From: an uncultured Flavobacteriales bacterium
GTDB taxonomy: Bacteria > Bacteroidota > Bacteroidia > Flavobacteriales_D > Parvicellaceae
Assembly: GCA_913030835.1 (NCBI GenBank)
Contig: CAJWDP010000008.1
Span: forward strand, 29,523 to 93,522
Length of the DNA: 64,000 nucleotides
Direction: 5' to 3'
Made by a program: the position numbers and the translations under genes. The notes beneath the pieces are model-generated. The model made no database searches. It saw only the letters and a list, made by a program, of their open reading frames with translations, and was not told where the DNA came from. Positions 9,331 to 18,597 of the stretch are shown here, piece by piece; position 1 is the first letter of the stretch, and each line of letters begins with the position of its first letter.

Positions 9331-9367
9331 AAAGATGCCTAAATGGAAGCCGTTTTAATGTTTAATT

Positions 9368-9375
9368 TAGATTTG
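9368..9375 (+). promoter_or_regulatory. -7 element before ung
   Basis: TAGATTTG matches TAnnTTTG and ends 2 nt before the ATG of ung, so transcription would start at or inside the start codon region. I see no convincing -33 box. Confidence 0.4.
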
Positions 9376-9377
9376 AC

Positions 9378-10082
9378 ATGACGCTTGAGCAATCAGGAAA
9401 AATCACAATTCAACCGAAAATTGAGTCGACTTGGTTAAAAGCACTTGCTGACGAATTTCATCAACCGTATTTCTTGAAATTGAAAGAACAGTTGATTGAA
9501 GAGAAACAAAAGTACGTCGTCTTCCCGCCTGGAATCAAAATTTTTTCCGCATTCAACACAACTCCACTGGATAAAGTTAAGGTAGTAATCATAGGCCAGG
9601 ATCCCTATCACGGGATTGGACAGGCGAACGGCTTGTGTTTTTCTGTTTCTGAAGGCATTGCGCACCCTCCTAGCTTGTCTAACATCTTTAAGGAACTGGA
9701 ATCGGATCTTAATTTACCCTATCCGGAATCCGGAAATCTGGAGCATTGGGCGAACCAGGGAGTACTTCTGCTAAATTCTGCACTCACAGTGCGAAAGGGT
9801 GAGGCAAACTCTCATGCGGATATCGGATGGAACCTATTCACAGATGCCGTGATTCGTATTTTGTCTGAAAAAAAAGAAAACCTGATTTTTCTTCTTTGGG
9901 GCGGATTTGCTAAGCGAAAAGGAAAAATTATTGATCGGTCCAGGCACATCGTTCTCGAAAGTGGACATCCTTCACCCCTAAGTGCCAATAAAGGCCACTG
10001 GTTTGGAAACAAGCACTTTTCAAAGACCAACTTTCACCTTGTTAAGGCAGGAAAAGAACCCATTAACTGGCAGTTGCCATAA
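9378..10082 (+). CDS. ung: Uracil-DNA glycosylase, family 1
   Basis: This enzyme removes uracil from DNA at the start of base-excision repair. It is 234 residues, near the family's ~225. The water-activating loop GQDPYHG (73-79, catalytic Asp75) is intact, as are the Pro/Ser-rich loop HPPSLSN (~96-102), the uracil-binding LLLNSALTV strand (Asn133) and the DNA-intercalation loop GHPSPLS (catalytic His197). The gene is followed after 30 bp by the Omp85-family gene and may be cotranscribed with it. Confidence 0.96.
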   Translation: MTLEQSGKITIQPKIESTWLKALADEFHQPYFLKLKEQLIEEKQKYVVFPPGIKIFSAFNTTPLDKVKVVIIGQDPYHGIGQANGLCFSVSEGIAHPPSLSNIFKELESDLNLPYPESGNLEHWANQGVLLLNSALTVRKGEANSHADIGWNLFTDAVIRILSEKKENLIFLLWGGFAKRKGKIIDRSRHIVLESGHPSPLSANKGHWFGNKHFSKTNFHLVKAGKEPINWQLP

Positions 10083-10112
10083 CAGAAACTGAATAAATAC
10101 GTTAAAAACAAG

Positions 10113-11837
10113 TTGAAATATCTGGTGGTCATATCACTCGTAATCCTACATGTGCATTCTGGGCTCGCGCAAATAAAGGTGACCTACCGGGGCATTGACC
10201 ACTCCTTATTAAGGTCCCTGAGCGCTCCTGCGATCGTAACTGATTCTGCATCTGCAATAAGGGAAATTAGAAAAATTGAATCTCAATTGATTCAGCGAGG
10301 ATATTTAACTGCTAATATCGATGAGTTTAAATTCGACAAGCAATCCCTTGATGTTTTCATTAGTCTGGGGCAACAATACCGTTGGGCACAAATATTACCG
10401 GGCAATACTGATGATGAAGCCCTTATTAAATCAGGGTATCGGTCGAAAATACTGGAAAAAAAAACCATCACACCCAAAGGTCTGGCTATGCTGCACAGCG
10501 CATTAGTAACACACTACGAAAACAATGGATATCCATTCGCTTCCAGCTCACTTCGAAAAATTGATTTTACCGATTCAAGCACCATTTCAGCTGAATTGCA
10601 TATTGAAAAAGGACCTTTAATTACAATTGACTCTATAACTATTGTAGGTGACGCCAAGATTTCCGAACTATATATTTCGAACTATATCGATATAAAAGAG
10701 GGGGACATCTATGACCAATCTAAACTTACAATGATGGAAAACAGATTGAAGGAACTGCCATTTGTAAAAATAAAAAAGCCCTCTATCGTCGGATTTACCA
10801 ACAATTACACCAAGCTGTATCTTTTTTTGGATCATGTAAATTCCAGTCAGTTCAATGGATTGCTTGGTATTCTTCCTGACAAAGCAACCGGAAAAGTTAC
10901 TGTGACTGGTGATGTGAAAGTTGCGCTAAAAAACGCTTTCAGAAAGGGCGAATTGATTTCATTGAACTGGAGAAAACTGCAATCTCTAACCCAAGATCTA
11001 GATGTAAACGTAAATTACCCCTATCTATTCCAGAGTCAGTTCGGTGTAAGTGGGCAATTAAAAGTGTTCAAAAAAGACACCTCCTATCTCGAATTGCATC
11101 AAAGAATTGGCATACAATACCTGTTAAGCGGAGGCAATTTTCTAATGGTCTATTTCAATAATTACAGCAGCAGCCTGATCAACGCATCGAAATACGCTTC
11201 AGCCACAGTTCTTCCAGAGTTTGCCGACGTAAAATTTAAACAGTACGGGATTTCTTTTTTAAAGTCAAAGCTAGACTACCGGTTAAATCCTCGCAAAGGC
11301 TTCAAAGCAAGCGGTTCGGCTGCTGCGGGGAAAAAGGACATCACAAAAAACCCTGAGCTAGATGAGGCGCTTTATGAAAGTATAAACCTGACGTCCTTGC
11401 AATTTAAACTCCAGGCCGACCTCTCACTTTTCCTTCCAATAGCGAAAAGAAGTATCATAGCATTAAAAGCAAAATCTGGCTATATCATCAACGAGAATAT
11501 GTTTATGAATGAATTGTTTCGTTTGGGCGGGCTTCGAACCCTCCGTGGGTTTGACGAAGAGAGCATTAATGCATCCATGTATGCAATAGGATCCATCGAG
11601 TACCGATTTCTTTTGGAAAGAAATTCAAACATCTACTTGTTTGGCGATTATGCTTACTACGAACGCACCATACCCAACGAGCATCTGAGCGACAGACCTT
11701 TCTCCTTTGGGGCCGGAATTTCTTTCCAAACCAAACCTGGTATTTTTAGCATCAACTATGCATTAGGTAGCCAAAAAGACAACCCTATTTTGATCCGAGC
11801 TGCCAAAATTCATTTCGGGTTTGTGAATTACTTTTAA
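10113..11837 (+). CDS. Omp85-superfamily outer-membrane protein (BamA/TamA-like)
   Basis: A 574-residue exported protein, start TTG at 10113; the preceding in-frame stop is ung's own stop and MKYLVVISLVILHVHSGLAQ makes a good signal peptide. After the signal come POTRA-like beta-alpha-beta segments to about residue 235, including LITIDSITIVGDAKISE and LTMMENRLKELPFVKIKKP. The remainder is a 16-strand-type barrel with the conserved loop-6 motif LRGF (477-480) in GLRTLRGFDEES, and a C-terminal strand ending in Phe. It is shorter than BamA (usually >750 residues) and closer to TamA or to accessory Bacteroidetes Omp85 proteins. Likely role: insertion or secretion of proteins at the outer membrane; its substrate is unknown. 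Confidence 0.85.
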   Translation: MKYLVVISLVILHVHSGLAQIKVTYRGIDHSLLRSLSAPAIVTDSASAIREIRKIESQLIQRGYLTANIDEFKFDKQSLDVFISLGQQYRWAQILPGNTDDEALIKSGYRSKILEKKTITPKGLAMLHSALVTHYENNGYPFASSSLRKIDFTDSSTISAELHIEKGPLITIDSITIVGDAKISELYISNYIDIKEGDIYDQSKLTMMENRLKELPFVKIKKPSIVGFTNNYTKLYLFLDHVNSSQFNGLLGILPDKATGKVTVTGDVKVALKNAFRKGELISLNWRKLQSLTQDLDVNVNYPYLFQSQFGVSGQLKVFKKDTSYLELHQRIGIQYLLSGGNFLMVYFNNYSSSLINASKYASATVLPEFADVKFKQYGISFLKSKLDYRLNPRKGFKASGSAAAGKKDITKNPELDEALYESINLTSLQFKLQADLSLFLPIAKRSIIALKAKSGYIINENMFMNELFRLGGLRTLRGFDEESINASMYAIGSIEYRFLLERNSNIYLFGDYAYYERTIPNEHLSDRPFSFGAGISFQTKPGIFSINYALGSQKDNPILIRAAKIHFGFVNYF

Positions 11838-11856
11838 TGCAATTATATTGTGGTAT

Positions 11857-12501
11857 ATGTATGCTACTATTCTATTGTTTTGCACAACTTTTCAATTCTG
11901 TTTTTTCATTGGGCTGACTGCCAGTCCAGTGACTAACATCAAAGAAAATAATCCGGAGATTGTCGTTGACCTTTTGATCGACTATCTGCAAGTTAAATAC
12001 CCAAAAGTTAACTTTAACGAATTGATATATGTTGGAGCAAAGCGGCAGAAATTATACTACATTAATCAAGGCAAGCTGGTCTCCGTGCACGATGTATCAA
12101 CTGCGATCAATGGCGTTGGAAATCAGGATGGAAGCGAAAAAACTCCTCTGGGTCTGCATAAAATTCAATCGAAAATTGGCCAAAATGTTCCATTAGGAGG
12201 TGTTTTTGTTGGGAAACGTTTTACCGGGAAAACAGCTGAGATCGTAACCGAGACAAAAAGGACAAAAAGCGATGACATTACATCCAGAATTCTGACTTTA
12301 AAAGGTCTTGAATCCGGTATCAATTGCGGGGAAGATAACATCGACACCTACCACCGAAAAATATATATTCACGGAACTCCCGAAGAGGGATTGATCGGTC
12401 AACCCGCTTCACACGGATGCATTCGAATGAAAAATAAAGAGATCATGGATTTGTTCGATACTGTTTCTGTAGGTGTAACCGTAGTAATTCTGAATAATTA
12501 A
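11857..12501 (+). CDS. L,D-transpeptidase (YkuD domain)
   Basis: This is a peptidoglycan cross-linking or protein-anchoring enzyme acting in the periplasm. The 214-residue product begins with a hydrophobic N-terminal segment (signal peptide or anchor). The catalytic domain has IHGT (His172) and the active-site ASHGCIRM (His186, Cys188, Arg190), the HX14-17[S/T]HGChN signature of YkuD enzymes. ATG at 11857 is preferred to TTG at 11848. It begins 19 bp after the Omp85 gene and is followed within a few tens of bases by the GWxTD lipoprotein, so all three probably belong to one envelope operon. Confidence 0.88.
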   Translation: MYATILLFCTTFQFCFFIGLTASPVTNIKENNPEIVVDLLIDYLQVKYPKVNFNELIYVGAKRQKLYYINQGKLVSVHDVSTAINGVGNQDGSEKTPLGLHKIQSKIGQNVPLGGVFVGKRFTGKTAEIVTETKRTKSDDITSRILTLKGLESGINCGEDNIDTYHRKIYIHGTPEEGLIGQPASHGCIRMKNKEIMDLFDTVSVGVTVVILNN

Positions 12502-12547
12502 TGGAAAACTATTGGGCTATTGCCTTAACTTTGGTCTGAGTAATCGA

Positions 12548-13837
12548 TTGTCAAATATCGTGCTTAGTTATAACGCATTGAGATACATTATCTGTATAGC
12601 ATCCATTCTATTCGTCTCGTGTTCGGTTTCATACAATGCCGAAGGCGATTACTCTTATTTATACAATCGCCAATCCATTATTTCCCCTGAATTTAAAATC
12701 TATCACTCCAATCAGGACACAACTGAAATTATTTTCAAAATCAATAGCGCAGATCTAATTTATAGCCGGCCCTCACCCGATGCTTCGTACCAATCCAAGT
12801 TTACAATTCATTACGCCCTTTACGAATCTCTAGATTCCAAATTTGTAGTTGATAGTATTACCAAACAAATTATCGACATTAACCCTACAAAAAAAGACAA
12901 ATTGATCTATGGATCGATAAAATTTCCTTTTGAGGGAGAGAAATCTGCCGCAATTAAGATTACAACAGTGGATCAGCATCGGAATCAGGAACACAAGACA
13001 CTTATGATCGTAGATAAAACTTCCTATACGGGTGCCCAAAACTTCCTGACCATAGAAAAAGGAAGAAGCATGACCCGCCCCTATGTTACCAGCAACGAAA
13101 TGATTGAAGTGCGATCGGAAAGAAACAAAGGACAGAGATTTATGATCAACTGGTTCGAGAATGGTTTTGGAATATCAAGACCACCCTTCGCAATTAATTT
13201 GTCTTCAACGTATGAAATTGAACCAAACGAACAACACGAATTCGCGTTTGATTCGGACGGAAAAGCTCTGATCAGCTTGCCAGCAAAAGGGTTCGCGTTG
13301 ATACAAAAAGACACCACCGACAAAGATGGTTTATCTCTTTTTCGATTTGATGTAAATTACCCCAAGGTATCAAACGCTACGGGCTTAGCTGAGCCGTTAC
13401 GATACATTTGCAGCAATAGTGAATACAATGGTTTGATGGAAAGTGAAAATCAAAAACTCGCTGTTGAACAATTTTGGTTGGAAAAGTGCAAAAGCAAAGA
13501 ACGGGCAAGAGAGATCATAAGAGAATACTATACTCGTGTGAATGATGCCAACAACTATTTTACGTCGCATGTTGAAGGGTGGAAAACAGACAGAGGAATG
13601 ATCTCGATTATTTATGGCAAACCTGTTAGTATTGAAAAAAGAAGCAATTATGAAATCTGGAAATATGGTCAAGGAGGAAGTTACCAGTCCCCCTCCTTGT
13701 CATTTACATTTTACAAACAGGAAAACCCGTTCACTGAAAATGATTTTCAATTAAAAAGGGATTACCTGTATAAACCCGGTTGGTATAGGGCTTTAGATAT
13801 TTGGAGGGCAGGTAGAATTTACAAAGCAGGAGCATGA
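12548..13837 (+). CDS. GWxTD-domain lipoprotein
   Basis: The C-terminal part has the GWKTDRGMISIIYGKP motif that defines the GWxTD domain (TIGR04514), a Bacteroidetes-wide family of unknown function. The N terminus has a hydrophobic stretch and lipobox LFVS-C, so it is a predicted lipoprotein. The start is uncertain: there is no ATG, and candidates are TTG 12512, TTG 12548, GTG 12560 and TTG 12578. A TAACTTTG element at 12526-12533 would exclude 12512; I chose 12548. The stop overlaps the rlmB start as ATGA. The GWxTD-rlmB pairing recurs in this phylum, but no functional link is known to me. Confidence 0.8.
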   Translation: MSNIVLSYNALRYIICIASILFVSCSVSYNAEGDYSYLYNRQSIISPEFKIYHSNQDTTEIIFKINSADLIYSRPSPDASYQSKFTIHYALYESLDSKFVVDSITKQIIDINPTKKDKLIYGSIKFPFEGEKSAAIKITTVDQHRNQEHKTLMIVDKTSYTGAQNFLTIEKGRSMTRPYVTSNEMIEVRSERNKGQRFMINWFENGFGISRPPFAINLSSTYEIEPNEQHEFAFDSDGKALISLPAKGFALIQKDTTDKDGLSLFRFDVNYPKVSNATGLAEPLRYICSNSEYNGLMESENQKLAVEQFWLEKCKSKERAREIIREYYTRVNDANNYFTSHVEGWKTDRGMISIIYGKPVSIEKRSNYEIWKYGQGGSYQSPSLSFTFYKQENPFTENDFQLKRDYLYKPGWYRALDIWRAGRIYKAGA

Positions 13838-14568
13838 ATCAGGACATTATATATGGTATTCGAGCAACGAATGAGGCCATTGATGCAGGTAAAGAAATCA
13901 ATAAAGTACTTATCCAAAGAGGTATACAGGGAGATCTTTTCAACCAACTGAAAACCCAACTGGAATTGAAACAGATTCCGTTTCAGCTGGTACCTTACCA
14001 AAAGTTAAATAAGCTTACGGACAAAAACCATCAAGGCGTTATCGCTTTTGTGGCGCCCATAGAATATTTCAATCTTGAACAAATCGTTGAAGAGCTGATG
14101 GCTGAGGAAAAAGCACCTTTACTATTAATTTTGGACCGCATAACTGATGTAAGAAATTTCGGTTCAATTGCGAGAAGTGCAGAATGCATGGGGGTTGATG
14201 CAATCATTATACCGAAACGCGGGGCAGCTCAGGTAACTCCAGACGCAATCAAAACATCTGCGGGATCCTTAACAAAAATAAAAGTCTGTCGAGAGGAAAA
14301 TCTGCGCGACACGCTTTTGTTGCTGCAACAGTACAAAATTACAATTGCCGGTTGCTCTGAGAAGGCAAAATCATCCGTTTACGACCAAGACCTAACTTCC
14401 CCAATAGCAATTGTTTTTGGTTCGGAAGAAGATGGCATATCCAAAGAGATTTACAAACGTTGCGACATTGACTTTACAATTCCCATGCTTGGAGAAATCG
14501 CTTCGTTAAACGTGGCGGTTTCCTGCGGAATAGCGTTGTATGAAGTAAATCGACAAAGAAATGGTTAA
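13834..14568 (+). CDS. rlmB: TrmH/SpoU-family rRNA 2'-O-methyltransferase (RlmB-like)
   Basis: A SPOUT-class methyltransferase of 244 residues that uses SAM to methylate a ribose 2'-OH, most likely 23S rRNA Gm2251. It has an N-terminal substrate-binding domain (YGIRATNEAIDAG), then the three SpoU motifs: DVRNFGSIARSAECMG (motif 1, with the Asn and Arg), IVFGSEEDGIS (motif 2) and IPMLGEIASLNVAVSCGIALYE (motif 3), ending in NRQ. RlmB is preferred to TrmH or TrmL because of the N-terminal domain, but the exact nucleotide is inferred. It overlaps the genes on both sides (4 bp and 8 bp). Confidence 0.88.
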   Translation: MNQDIIYGIRATNEAIDAGKEINKVLIQRGIQGDLFNQLKTQLELKQIPFQLVPYQKLNKLTDKNHQGVIAFVAPIEYFNLEQIVEELMAEEKAPLLLILDRITDVRNFGSIARSAECMGVDAIIIPKRGAAQVTPDAIKTSAGSLTKIKVCREENLRDTLLLLQQYKITIAGCSEKAKSSVYDQDLTSPIAIVFGSEEDGISKEIYKRCDIDFTIPMLGEIASLNVAVSCGIALYEVNRQRNG

Positions 14569-16411
14569 ACCCATCAGGCTTTCTACCGAGAATTTCCTGT
14601 TGTTTTCTGTAATGATTTTCGCTGCAGGCATGCGACTTTGGAATGTTGATTCCTGGACATTCACCAACGACGAATTGAGCGCATTGAACCGTCTTAACTT
14701 CGATTCGATCAATAATCTGTTGAGAGATGGTGTTTCAATTGATGCACATCCACTTGGAACTCAACTGTTCCTGTATCTATGGACCAAGCTGTTCGGAATT
14801 TCTGAAGCAGCAATTCGAATTCCTTTTGTTGCGCTCAGCTTAATATCAACCTACGGAATCTACAAAATAGGGAAAACGTGGGTTCACGAACATCTTGGAA
14901 TCATTGCAGCTACAATTTTTGCTGGATTGGGCTATACAATTACCTATTCTATTTTGGCGAGACCATATGCAATGGGAACTTTTGCTTTTGTCCTTGTGCT
15001 ATGGACCTGGACCAATCTGATAAAAAAACAATTGAACATCCCTTTTCTAGGCTATTTTGGCTTTTCTATTTCTCTAGCACTTTGCGCTTACACGCATTAT
15101 TTTGCCGGACTAACCGCCGGATTTGTATTTCTTATAGGATTTTTGTTCTTGAGAAAGAATCAGCGAAAACCATACATTTTTTCAGGTTTGGGAGCTTGTT
15201 TTCTTTTCCTTCCTCATGTAAGCATCTTCATAAAACAATACCAACAAAGTAATGGAGGCACTGCCTGGCTCGGCATTCCTGAAAACACTGCAATCCTGGA
15301 TTTTTTGTTCTATGGATTGAATGAGTCCTGGCTCTTGATTTCTAGTTTAATTGTCATGCTATTGATCAGGACATTTGTATTCAAAAAACAAAAGGCATCG
15401 AAGCTTTCACTTTTTGGTGTAACTATTTTTGCATTGGCATCGTGCTTTTCTCTTGCATATTCAAATTATGTTGCACCAATATTTCAATATTCCATTCTAT
15501 CATTTGCATTTATTGGATTAATCCTTTCAATAGCTGATCTGATTTATTTCCCGGGAATTAAGATTCACACAATTCAAACCGGGTTTCTAATTTTAATACT
15601 GATCATTTCTACGTTCATAACGAATGATTTTCGCATTGAATCAAGATTCGGAACATTTGAAAAAATCGCTCTTTGCATCAAATCTTGGGAGAAAAATAGT
15701 GACGACATCATACATGTATCGTCAATCAACCATCGAAACTATTTGAACTATTATTTCAACAAGCATGGCATTACCCCAGAAGTGATCAATCTAAAACTAA
15801 AATTCGACGATTCGGGAAAGCGTGACATGCAAGAATTGGCACAATTGATAGACAAACATCAAGGAGCATATTTTTCATACTCGAAATCAACTCTTCCCTG
15901 TCGAAATGAAGTAAATCAACTCATTAAAACAAAATTTCCACATGAGTACGGTGGCTTTGCCGGGGAGAATTGCGAATCAACCCTTTTCGGAAGAGGCACA
16001 GACAACAAAAACTATCTGTATCGCTCACAACTAAAAACAACCAAAGGAGGAGATTCCACCTACATGTATCACCACACATTTCCCTGGAAAGCACTTAATA
16101 TCAAAGAAAAGCCTGAAAATTGCCAATTGGCAATAGTCGGAGAATCCAATCTTGACAAGCTAAATGAGGTAGTCATTGTCGTGGAAGTCAGAAGAGACGG
16201 AACACCAATAACTGTAAATGGTGAAACATTCTGGACCGGAAGTGACATGTCCTATTTCGTTTCGACTCCTAAATCCTGGAATTCCTGTGTGTCCGTTATT
16301 GATCTCCCAAAGGAGCTCAATGCAGATGACGAAATTCACCTATACATTTACAATCCGAAAAACACGCTGATACAACTAAGAAATTATGAAATTAAACTGT
16401 TTAAGAAATAA
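14561..16411 (+). CDS. GT39-like (ArnT/PMT-type) membrane glycosyltransferase
   Basis: A 616-residue integral membrane protein. About ten hydrophobic helices fill the first ~360 residues and a soluble periplasmic domain of ~250 residues follows. The first periplasmic loop has the Asp-Glu pair (FTNDELSAL, D37/E38) used for catalysis in the ArnT/PMT/GT39 superfamily, followed by AHPLGTQLFLYLWTKLFG, typical of that family. These enzymes transfer a sugar from a polyprenyl-phosphate carrier to a protein, lipid A or glycan; the acceptor is not known. It overlaps rlmB by 8 bp and the next lipoprotein gene by 26 bp, so expression is probably coupled. Confidence 0.78.
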   Translation: MVKPIRLSTENFLLFSVMIFAAGMRLWNVDSWTFTNDELSALNRLNFDSINNLLRDGVSIDAHPLGTQLFLYLWTKLFGISEAAIRIPFVALSLISTYGIYKIGKTWVHEHLGIIAATIFAGLGYTITYSILARPYAMGTFAFVLVLWTWTNLIKKQLNIPFLGYFGFSISLALCAYTHYFAGLTAGFVFLIGFLFLRKNQRKPYIFSGLGACFLFLPHVSIFIKQYQQSNGGTAWLGIPENTAILDFLFYGLNESWLLISSLIVMLLIRTFVFKKQKASKLSLFGVTIFALASCFSLAYSNYVAPIFQYSILSFAFIGLILSIADLIYFPGIKIHTIQTGFLILILIISTFITNDFRIESRFGTFEKIALCIKSWEKNSDDIIHVSSINHRNYLNYYFNKHGITPEVINLKLKFDDSGKRDMQELAQLIDKHQGAYFSYSKSTLPCRNEVNQLIKTKFPHEYGGFAGENCESTLFGRGTDNKNYLYRSQLKTTKGGDSTYMYHHTFPWKALNIKEKPENCQLAIVGESNLDKLNEVVIVVEVRRDGTPITVNGETFWTGSDMSYFVSTPKSWNSCVSVIDLPKELNADDEIHLYIYNPKNTLIQLRNYEIKLFKK

Positions 16412-16931
16412 CCTCTACTCGATCGTTGTACTTGCGGCGTTGTTTAGTTGTGATGGTAAAGTAACAGATGTCAGTAACGAATCGGAGCTCAATACTATAC
16501 CGGAATCCATTGATGTTACCGATCTGGACCTAAGCTGGATGACCGGCAAATGGAGAGATTCAACAACATGGGCGCACACCCGTGCACAAATTTTGGAACA
16601 TTGGAAAATGGACGGCAATATTCTTAGCGGTGAAGGTTGGCAGTTAAAGAATGGCTTAGACACTAGCTTGGTTGAAGAAATTGAAATTGACTTAAATCAA
16701 CGCCCAATTGTTTTCAAAGCAATGGTGGACAATCAAAACCAAAATGAGCCTATAATTTTCGAGTTAAAATCATACGGCATCGATTCAGTTTATTTCGAAA
16801 ATTTAGCACATACATTTCCACAAATGATCATCTATCGGATGATCAATGAAGACACAATCCACGCCACGGTTGCCGGTTCTGTCTCTGGCAGCGGAATGCG
16901 AAGACAGACCTCAGTGCTTTGCCGATACTAG
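16386..16931 (+). CDS. DUF6265-like lipoprotein
   Basis: A 181-residue protein with an N-terminal signal and lipobox LAALFS-C. The mature region begins LSWMTGKWRDS and continues with EHWKMDGNILSGEGW, the pattern of the DUF6265/lipocalin-like family ('WL.G.W......EhW....g..l.G'). Such proteins are predicted small beta-barrels; the ligand is unknown. The start codon lies inside the end of the glycosyltransferase gene (26 bp overlap), and its stop overlaps the convergent downstream gene by 4 bp. Confidence 0.7.
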   Translation: MKLNCLRNNLYSIVVLAALFSCDGKVTDVSNESELNTIPESIDVTDLDLSWMTGKWRDSTTWAHTRAQILEHWKMDGNILSGEGWQLKNGLDTSLVEEIEIDLNQRPIVFKAMVDNQNQNEPIIFELKSYGIDSVYFENLAHTFPQMIIYRMINEDTIHATVAGSVSGSGMRRQTSVLCRY

Positions 16932-18466
16932 CCTAGTTCTGCCTGCCGCGCCTGAACAGCAGATGCAAATGGAATTTGTTGGGCCTTACTCTTCGTCCAG
17001 GATAAATAGTCAAAGTACTGAAGAACAACACGCTCGCTTGGATTCTTGAATGTCTCTTCCAGTTCCAAAGTCATTTTTTCAAAAATCGGAATACGTGTAC
17101 TTTCGTCATCGATCTTAATGAGCTTCTTTAAGTATTTAATGATTAGGAACTCCACCTGATAATCCTTCTTTTGCTTCTTCAGGTAACGAGAGGTGGATTT
17201 TATCACATACTCAAGTAAATCGAAGTTGTTCAGCTCGAAGTGAATTATTAAATTAAAGAGTCGAGCGAAATTGTAAATGTCCTGTCGTAAAGTTTGCTCA
17301 TTGTCGTTCAGCAATTTGTTCACCCATTTCAATGCATCATTGTATCTGCCCGCTCCAAAGTACACGTAAGTAAGGTTATAGAAAAAGACGATCTGTTGTT
17401 CTTTATTTATCTTTTGACCATACGATTCAATTCCTTCAATAATCTCTTCCGCAATTTCAAGTGATTTATCATACGTTCCTTTTCGGTCGCAGATCATGAG
17501 CTCAGCAATATAGCTGCTGGTGAATATTTTAACCTTTACGTCGATACTACCGAAACCCTTTTCATTCGGCAGTAATCGCATCATCTGAATCGTTTCTGTG
17601 GCTTTATCCAGTTCATTATTGTCAATGTAGCAGTACAGTAAATTTTTTAACGTCCTTACATACCGTTTTGCGAGATCTCTTTTCAAGAGGGGGTTATTGT
17701 CCAAAATGGTCTTTACCCTCAGAAACTTAAAAAAACTGGTTTGATAATCCCGGTTCGTCGCTGCACACAACCCTTGAATGTAATAACAAATGGTTGCTGC
17801 CCTAGAAGATAAAGCTGTATTCTTCCCTTTTATTAATGGATGATTGGCTATCTCATCGACCATGGCACGTTCCTTTTCATTCTTTGAAAATCCACCCGAC
17901 CTATACAAATAGTTGATTCTGGAGTAGAGCATCTGATATTCAGCAAGGTTTCGGAGCTTGTTAATTACTTCCTGCTCTTCAATGATCAATTCATCTAGAT
18001 TTCGATCAAATTTTCCTGCTTCATAGGCTTCTTCCAACAATAATTTCTCCCAGCCCAAAAGTTCAAACCAGTAGTAAAACTTTTCGTGCAGTATTGCTTG
18101 CTTCTTGGCTCGGGTTACGAATTTATTGCACTCCGCAAACAAAGCTTTCCTATATAGAATTTCAATATTCTTTACTTCCTGCTTCAAAATTGAGCTGATG
18201 GTTTTGTCGGAATGGAAGGACCTTAGACTTTTAAGAATAAGTTTATACAGATGGTTTTTTTCAGAAGGAAAATGTTTGACAAATGTTTCGTTTCGAAATT
18301 CGTGTTTGAGCAGATCCTCATCGTATACTTTTTGCTTTTCAATGTGGTCAAATATCTTCAGATAGTTCTTTTCTCCACTTTGCAAAGACGAGGTCAGCTT
18401 GAAAAACCTCTTCTCGCTTTTCGTTAGGGATTGAACCAGGTCAAACAGTTCGGTTGATGCTTTCAT
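16928..18466 (-). CDS. Helical-repeat (TPR-like) protein of unknown function
   Basis: A 512-residue, probably cytoplasmic protein with no signal peptide, almost entirely helical and rich in Lys, Glu, Leu and Tyr. Segments such as NLLYCYIDNNELDKATETI and NLTYVYFGAGRYNDALKWV have the small/aromatic spacing of tetratricopeptide helices, so residues ~200-420 look like degenerate TPRs. The N terminus (LVQSLTKSEKRFFKL) is characteristic of a conserved Bacteroidetes family without a named function. No enzymatic motif is visible. It stands alone, convergent with the DUF6265 lipoprotein. Confidence 0.7.
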   Translation of the reverse strand: MKASTELFDLVQSLTKSEKRFFKLTSSLQSGEKNYLKIFDHIEKQKVYDEDLLKHEFRNETFVKHFPSEKNHLYKLILKSLRSFHSDKTISSILKQEVKNIEILYRKALFAECNKFVTRAKKQAILHEKFYYWFELLGWEKLLLEEAYEAGKFDRNLDELIIEEQEVINKLRNLAEYQMLYSRINYLYRSGGFSKNEKERAMVDEIANHPLIKGKNTALSSRAATICYYIQGLCAATNRDYQTSFFKFLRVKTILDNNPLLKRDLAKRYVRTLKNLLYCYIDNNELDKATETIQMMRLLPNEKGFGSIDVKVKIFTSSYIAELMICDRKGTYDKSLEIAEEIIEGIESYGQKINKEQQIVFFYNLTYVYFGAGRYNDALKWVNKLLNDNEQTLRQDIYNFARLFNLIIHFELNNFDLLEYVIKSTSRYLKKQKKDYQVEFLIIKYLKKLIKIDDESTRIPIFEKMTLELEETFKNPSERVVLQYFDYLSWTKSKAQQIPFASAVQARQAELG

Positions 18467-18597
18467 GGGATTACAAGATTTACTTGGATGCGTGCTACGC
18501 TAAATTAGCAAATTAATCTCTTTTTAGCAATCCAATAGTTACGACCTCTTGAATATGCGGCGATTAATTCAGTACTTTGGAAATCAAATCCGTGGTA

